DNA from: an uncultured Carboxylicivirga sp.
Lineage (GTDB): Bacteria > Bacteroidota > Bacteroidia > Bacteroidales > Marinilabiliaceae
Reading direction: 5' to 3'
DNA length: 64,000 bases
Assembly: GCF_963668385.1 (NCBI RefSeq)
Contig: NZ_OY764327.1
Coordinates: 1-64,000 of the forward strand
Part shown: piece after piece, positions 62,284 to 64,000 of the stretch
Numbering within the stretch: the first letter of the stretch is position 1
Layout of the letters: each line of letters begins with the position of its first letter
The notes under the pieces: generated by a model
Seen by the model: the letters and a program-made list of their open reading frames with translations, nothing else
What the model was told of the DNA's origin: nothing
Databases searched by the model: none
Program-made: the position numbers and the translations under genes

Positions 62284-63447
62284 TTATAACTGGGTCTCTA
62301 AAATCTCTTTAACTTTTTCAACAGTAAGATCTCCCTTTTCTCCCAAAGCATTTACTCCTCTTTGTTCAAATCGTTGACAAACTTCGGTTACTGTATCTTC
62401 TTTTAATTCGTAATCAGCTCCTCTGGTCTGAATTCCAACCGATTCGAAGAAATCAACAGTCTTTTGAATGGTAACTTCAACTTTTTCTTCTTCAGTACCA
62501 GTAGTAACATCCCATACTTTAGCACCATACTGAAGAATCTTTTCTTTTTTGTTGGCTAACATCACCTTCATTACTCCCGGAAGAACGATGGCTAAGGTTC
62601 GTGCATGATCAATACCATGCAAGGCTGTTAATTCATGTCCAATCATATGCGTACTCCAATCCTGAGGTACACCCGTTGCAATTAATCCATTTAATGCCAT
62701 GGTAGCAGCCCACATAAAATTAGCAGCAGAATCATAATCAGTAGGATCTTTCAACACTTTAGGTCCTTCCTCAATTAAGGTACTTAAAATACCTTCAGCA
62801 AAACGATCCTGAATAGGTGCATTAACCGGATAAGTAAGATATTGCTCCATCACATGCACAAAGGCATCAACAATACCATTGGCTATTTGTCTTTCGGGTA
62901 AAGAAGCAATTACAGTTGGATCTAAAACTGAAAACTGGGGCATCACTAAAGGCGTTCCGAAAGCCAATTTTTCTTTGGTTTCAATTTTCGAAACAACTGA
63001 GTTACCATTCATTTCGCTTCCTGTTGCAGGAAGAGTTAACACAGCTCCTATTGGAAGTGGATTTACAATACCAGCTACATCTCCTTTTGCAAGAATATTC
63101 CATGGATCACCATTGGGATAATGAGCTGCAGCTGATACAAATTTAGTTCCGTCAACAACAGAACCTCCACCCACAGCAAGTAAGAAATCAATATTCTTCT
63201 CACGAACAACCTCAACAGCTTTCATTAATGTTTCGTACTTTGGATTAGCTTCAATTCCTCCAAATTCAGTAACATCAAAACTACTTAACTGCTCTGAAAC
63301 TTTATCGTAAACACCATTCTTCTTAATACTTCCTCCACCGTATAGCATCATTACTTTTGAACCAGATGGTATCTCATCTTTAAAATTTGAGAGTTCACCT
63401 TTTCCAAACAGGATCTTTACAGGATTATGGAAATGAAAATTATTCAT
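62284..63447 (-). CDS. Iron-type alcohol dehydrogenase (YqhD/butanol dehydrogenase-like)
   Basis: A 387-residue NAD(P)H-dependent reductase of aldehydes to alcohols. The cofactor motifs are MMLYGGGSIKKNGVY and AVGGGSVVDGTKF. The metal site is in GIVDAFVHVMEQYLT and GHELTALHGIDHARTLAIVL, where the histidines bind Fe(II) or Zn. The full length and FHNPVKILFGKGE opening match YqhD. It probably detoxifies aldehydes or recycles NAD(P) in fermentation. A TATCTTTG box at 63473-63480 on the minus strand fits a -7 element. Confidence 0.92.
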   Translation of the reverse strand: MNNFHFHNPVKILFGKGELSNFKDEIPSGSKVMMLYGGGSIKKNGVYDKVSEQLSSFDVTEFGGIEANPKYETLMKAVEVVREKNIDFLLAVGGGSVVDGTKFVSAAAHYPNGDPWNILAKGDVAGIVNPLPIGAVLTLPATGSEMNGNSVVSKIETKEKLAFGTPLVMPQFSVLDPTVIASLPERQIANGIVDAFVHVMEQYLTYPVNAPIQDRFAEGILSTLIEEGPKVLKDPTDYDSAANFMWAATMALNGLIATGVPQDWSTHMIGHELTALHGIDHARTLAIVLPGVMKVMLANKKEKILQYGAKVWDVTTGTEEEKVEVTIQKTVDFFESVGIQTRGADYELKEDTVTEVCQRFEQRGVNALGEKGDLTVEKVKEILETQL

Positions 63448-63472
63448 GATTGATCATTTTTTAGTTTACTCT

Positions 63473-63480
63473 CAAAGATA
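63473..63480 (-). promoter_or_regulatory. -7 box before the alcohol dehydrogenase gene
   Basis: TATCTTTG on the minus strand matches TAnnTTTG and lies 26 bases before the start codon. A clear -33 TTTG is not seen. Confidence 0.35.
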
Positions 63481-63624
63481 CATTAAATTGATGAACGATG
63501 TGTCGATGAATCGATTACTAATTATTCAATTGGTCAATTATCAATTCATTGAAAATTGAATTATCCAACTGTTATTTTGACAATTAAGACATTTAAATAC
63601 TGACCACTGACAACACACCATTAA

Positions 63625-64000
63625 CTAATCCTGCATTCCCTCAATGGTTTTGATTGTACCATCTTCGTTGTATTCCAGTTCAACTACTTTCAGGCTTCGT
63701 AACCAGGTTTTACCTCCGGATGGAACACAATCGTGATGAAACAAATACCATATGCCTTTGAATTCAACAATTGAATGATGCGTTGTCCAACCTACTACTG
63801 GTGTAAGAATTACTCCCTGATAAGTAAACGGTCCGTATGGATTATCGCCAATTGCATAACACAACAAATGAGTATCGCCGGTTGAATACGAGAAGTAATA
63901 TTTGCCTTCGTATTTATGCATCCATGAGGCTTCAAAAAACCTACGTTCATGATCTCCTGCTTTCAATGGCTCACCGCTTTCGTCCAAAATAATCAAGTCT
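63625..64000 (-). CDS. GH43 glycosidase, C-terminal part
   Basis: The last 124 codons of a five-bladed-propeller enzyme whose start lies beyond the right edge. The catalytic-domain segments are HERRFFEASWMHKYEGKYYF with the likely acid Glu, SYSTGDTHLLCYAIGDNPYG and GWTTHHSIVEFKGIWYLFHH with the conserved His. GH43 members are beta-xylosidases or alpha-arabinofuranosidases; subfamily cannot be set from this part. It would finish xylan or arabinoxylan breakdown in the same locus. It ends 177 bases from the alcohol dehydrogenase gene. Confidence 0.85.
   Translation of the reverse strand, partial: DLIILDESGEPLKAGDHERRFFEASWMHKYEGKYYFSYSTGDTHLLCYAIGDNPYGPFTYQGVILTPVVGWTTHHSIVEFKGIWYLFHHDCVPSGGKTWLRSLKVVELEYNEDGTIKTIEGMQD

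Overview
The window comes from a Bacteroidota genome, most likely an anaerobic or facultative polysaccharide degrader of the Bacteroidales/Marinilabiliales type. The evidence is a SusC/SusD pair, type IX secretion C-terminal domains, DUF4248 and BT_3928-type proteins, TAnnTTTG-like -7 promoter boxes, AT-rich DNA and lipoprotein signals. No rRNA, tRNA or CRISPR array was found.

Region 1 (1-18.35 kb, all minus strand) is a nearly unbroken run of about 25 genes. It starts at a DUF134 regulator that has two palindromic operators in its promoter. Going leftward it encodes two NifX/ORP-like proteins, DUF5320, a broken ZIP transporter, a DUF89 protein, two MinD-type ATPases with built-in ferredoxin domains, peptide deformylase, an Mrp ATPase split by a frameshift at A_AAA_AAG, a 2[4Fe-4S] ferredoxin, a DUF4405 membrane protein, a MORN-like repeat protein, ModD, RibA, a DoxX-like membrane protein, FeoA/FeoB, FabH, KduI, DUF1847, a flavin-binding protein, FabF, a radical SAM protein, CobO, a truncated thioesterase and a partial metallo-hydrolase. 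The core resembles the Desulfovibrio 'orange protein' (ORP) Mo/Cu cluster locus, extended with iron import and with likely paralogues of housekeeping enzymes. It is the best candidate here for an undescribed system.

Region 2 (18.4-23.75 kb) looks like the remnant of a mobile element. It holds a CHC2/Toprim primase with a P-loop domain, a coiled-coil protein, a tiny acidic protein and a DUF4248 protein. Two triplets of GTTAAC-like repeats lie next to the primase terminator. No integrase is visible.

Region 3 (23.8-37.3 kb) has pectin genes (GH28 polygalacturonase and CE8 pectin methylesterase, both minus) divergent from a membrane-anchored TPR/AraC regulator. Two very large secreted proteins with type IX sorting domains follow, one of them a lysyl-endopeptidase-like protease.

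Region 4 (37.3-44.0 kb) has a secreted metallo-beta-lactamase-fold hydrolase and a three-gene RND efflux operon.

Region 5 (44.1-64 kb) is a glucuronoxylan locus. On the plus strand are a Nudix-type (NrtR-like) regulator, an SDR reductase, mannonate dehydratase UxuA and a carbohydrate esterase. They converge on a minus-strand set: SusC, SusD, surface glycan-binding protein, a GH10 xylanase with two CBMs inserted in its barrel, a GH35/DUF5597 enzyme and a GPH sugar symporter. A 13-copy, 21-bp repeat array sits between the two converging units. A small type IX-secreted protein, an iron-type alcohol dehydrogenase and the C-terminal end of a GH43 enzyme close the window. Xylan would be bound and cut outside the cell, imported by SusCD and the symporter, and its uronic acids fed through the SDR and UxuA to KDG.
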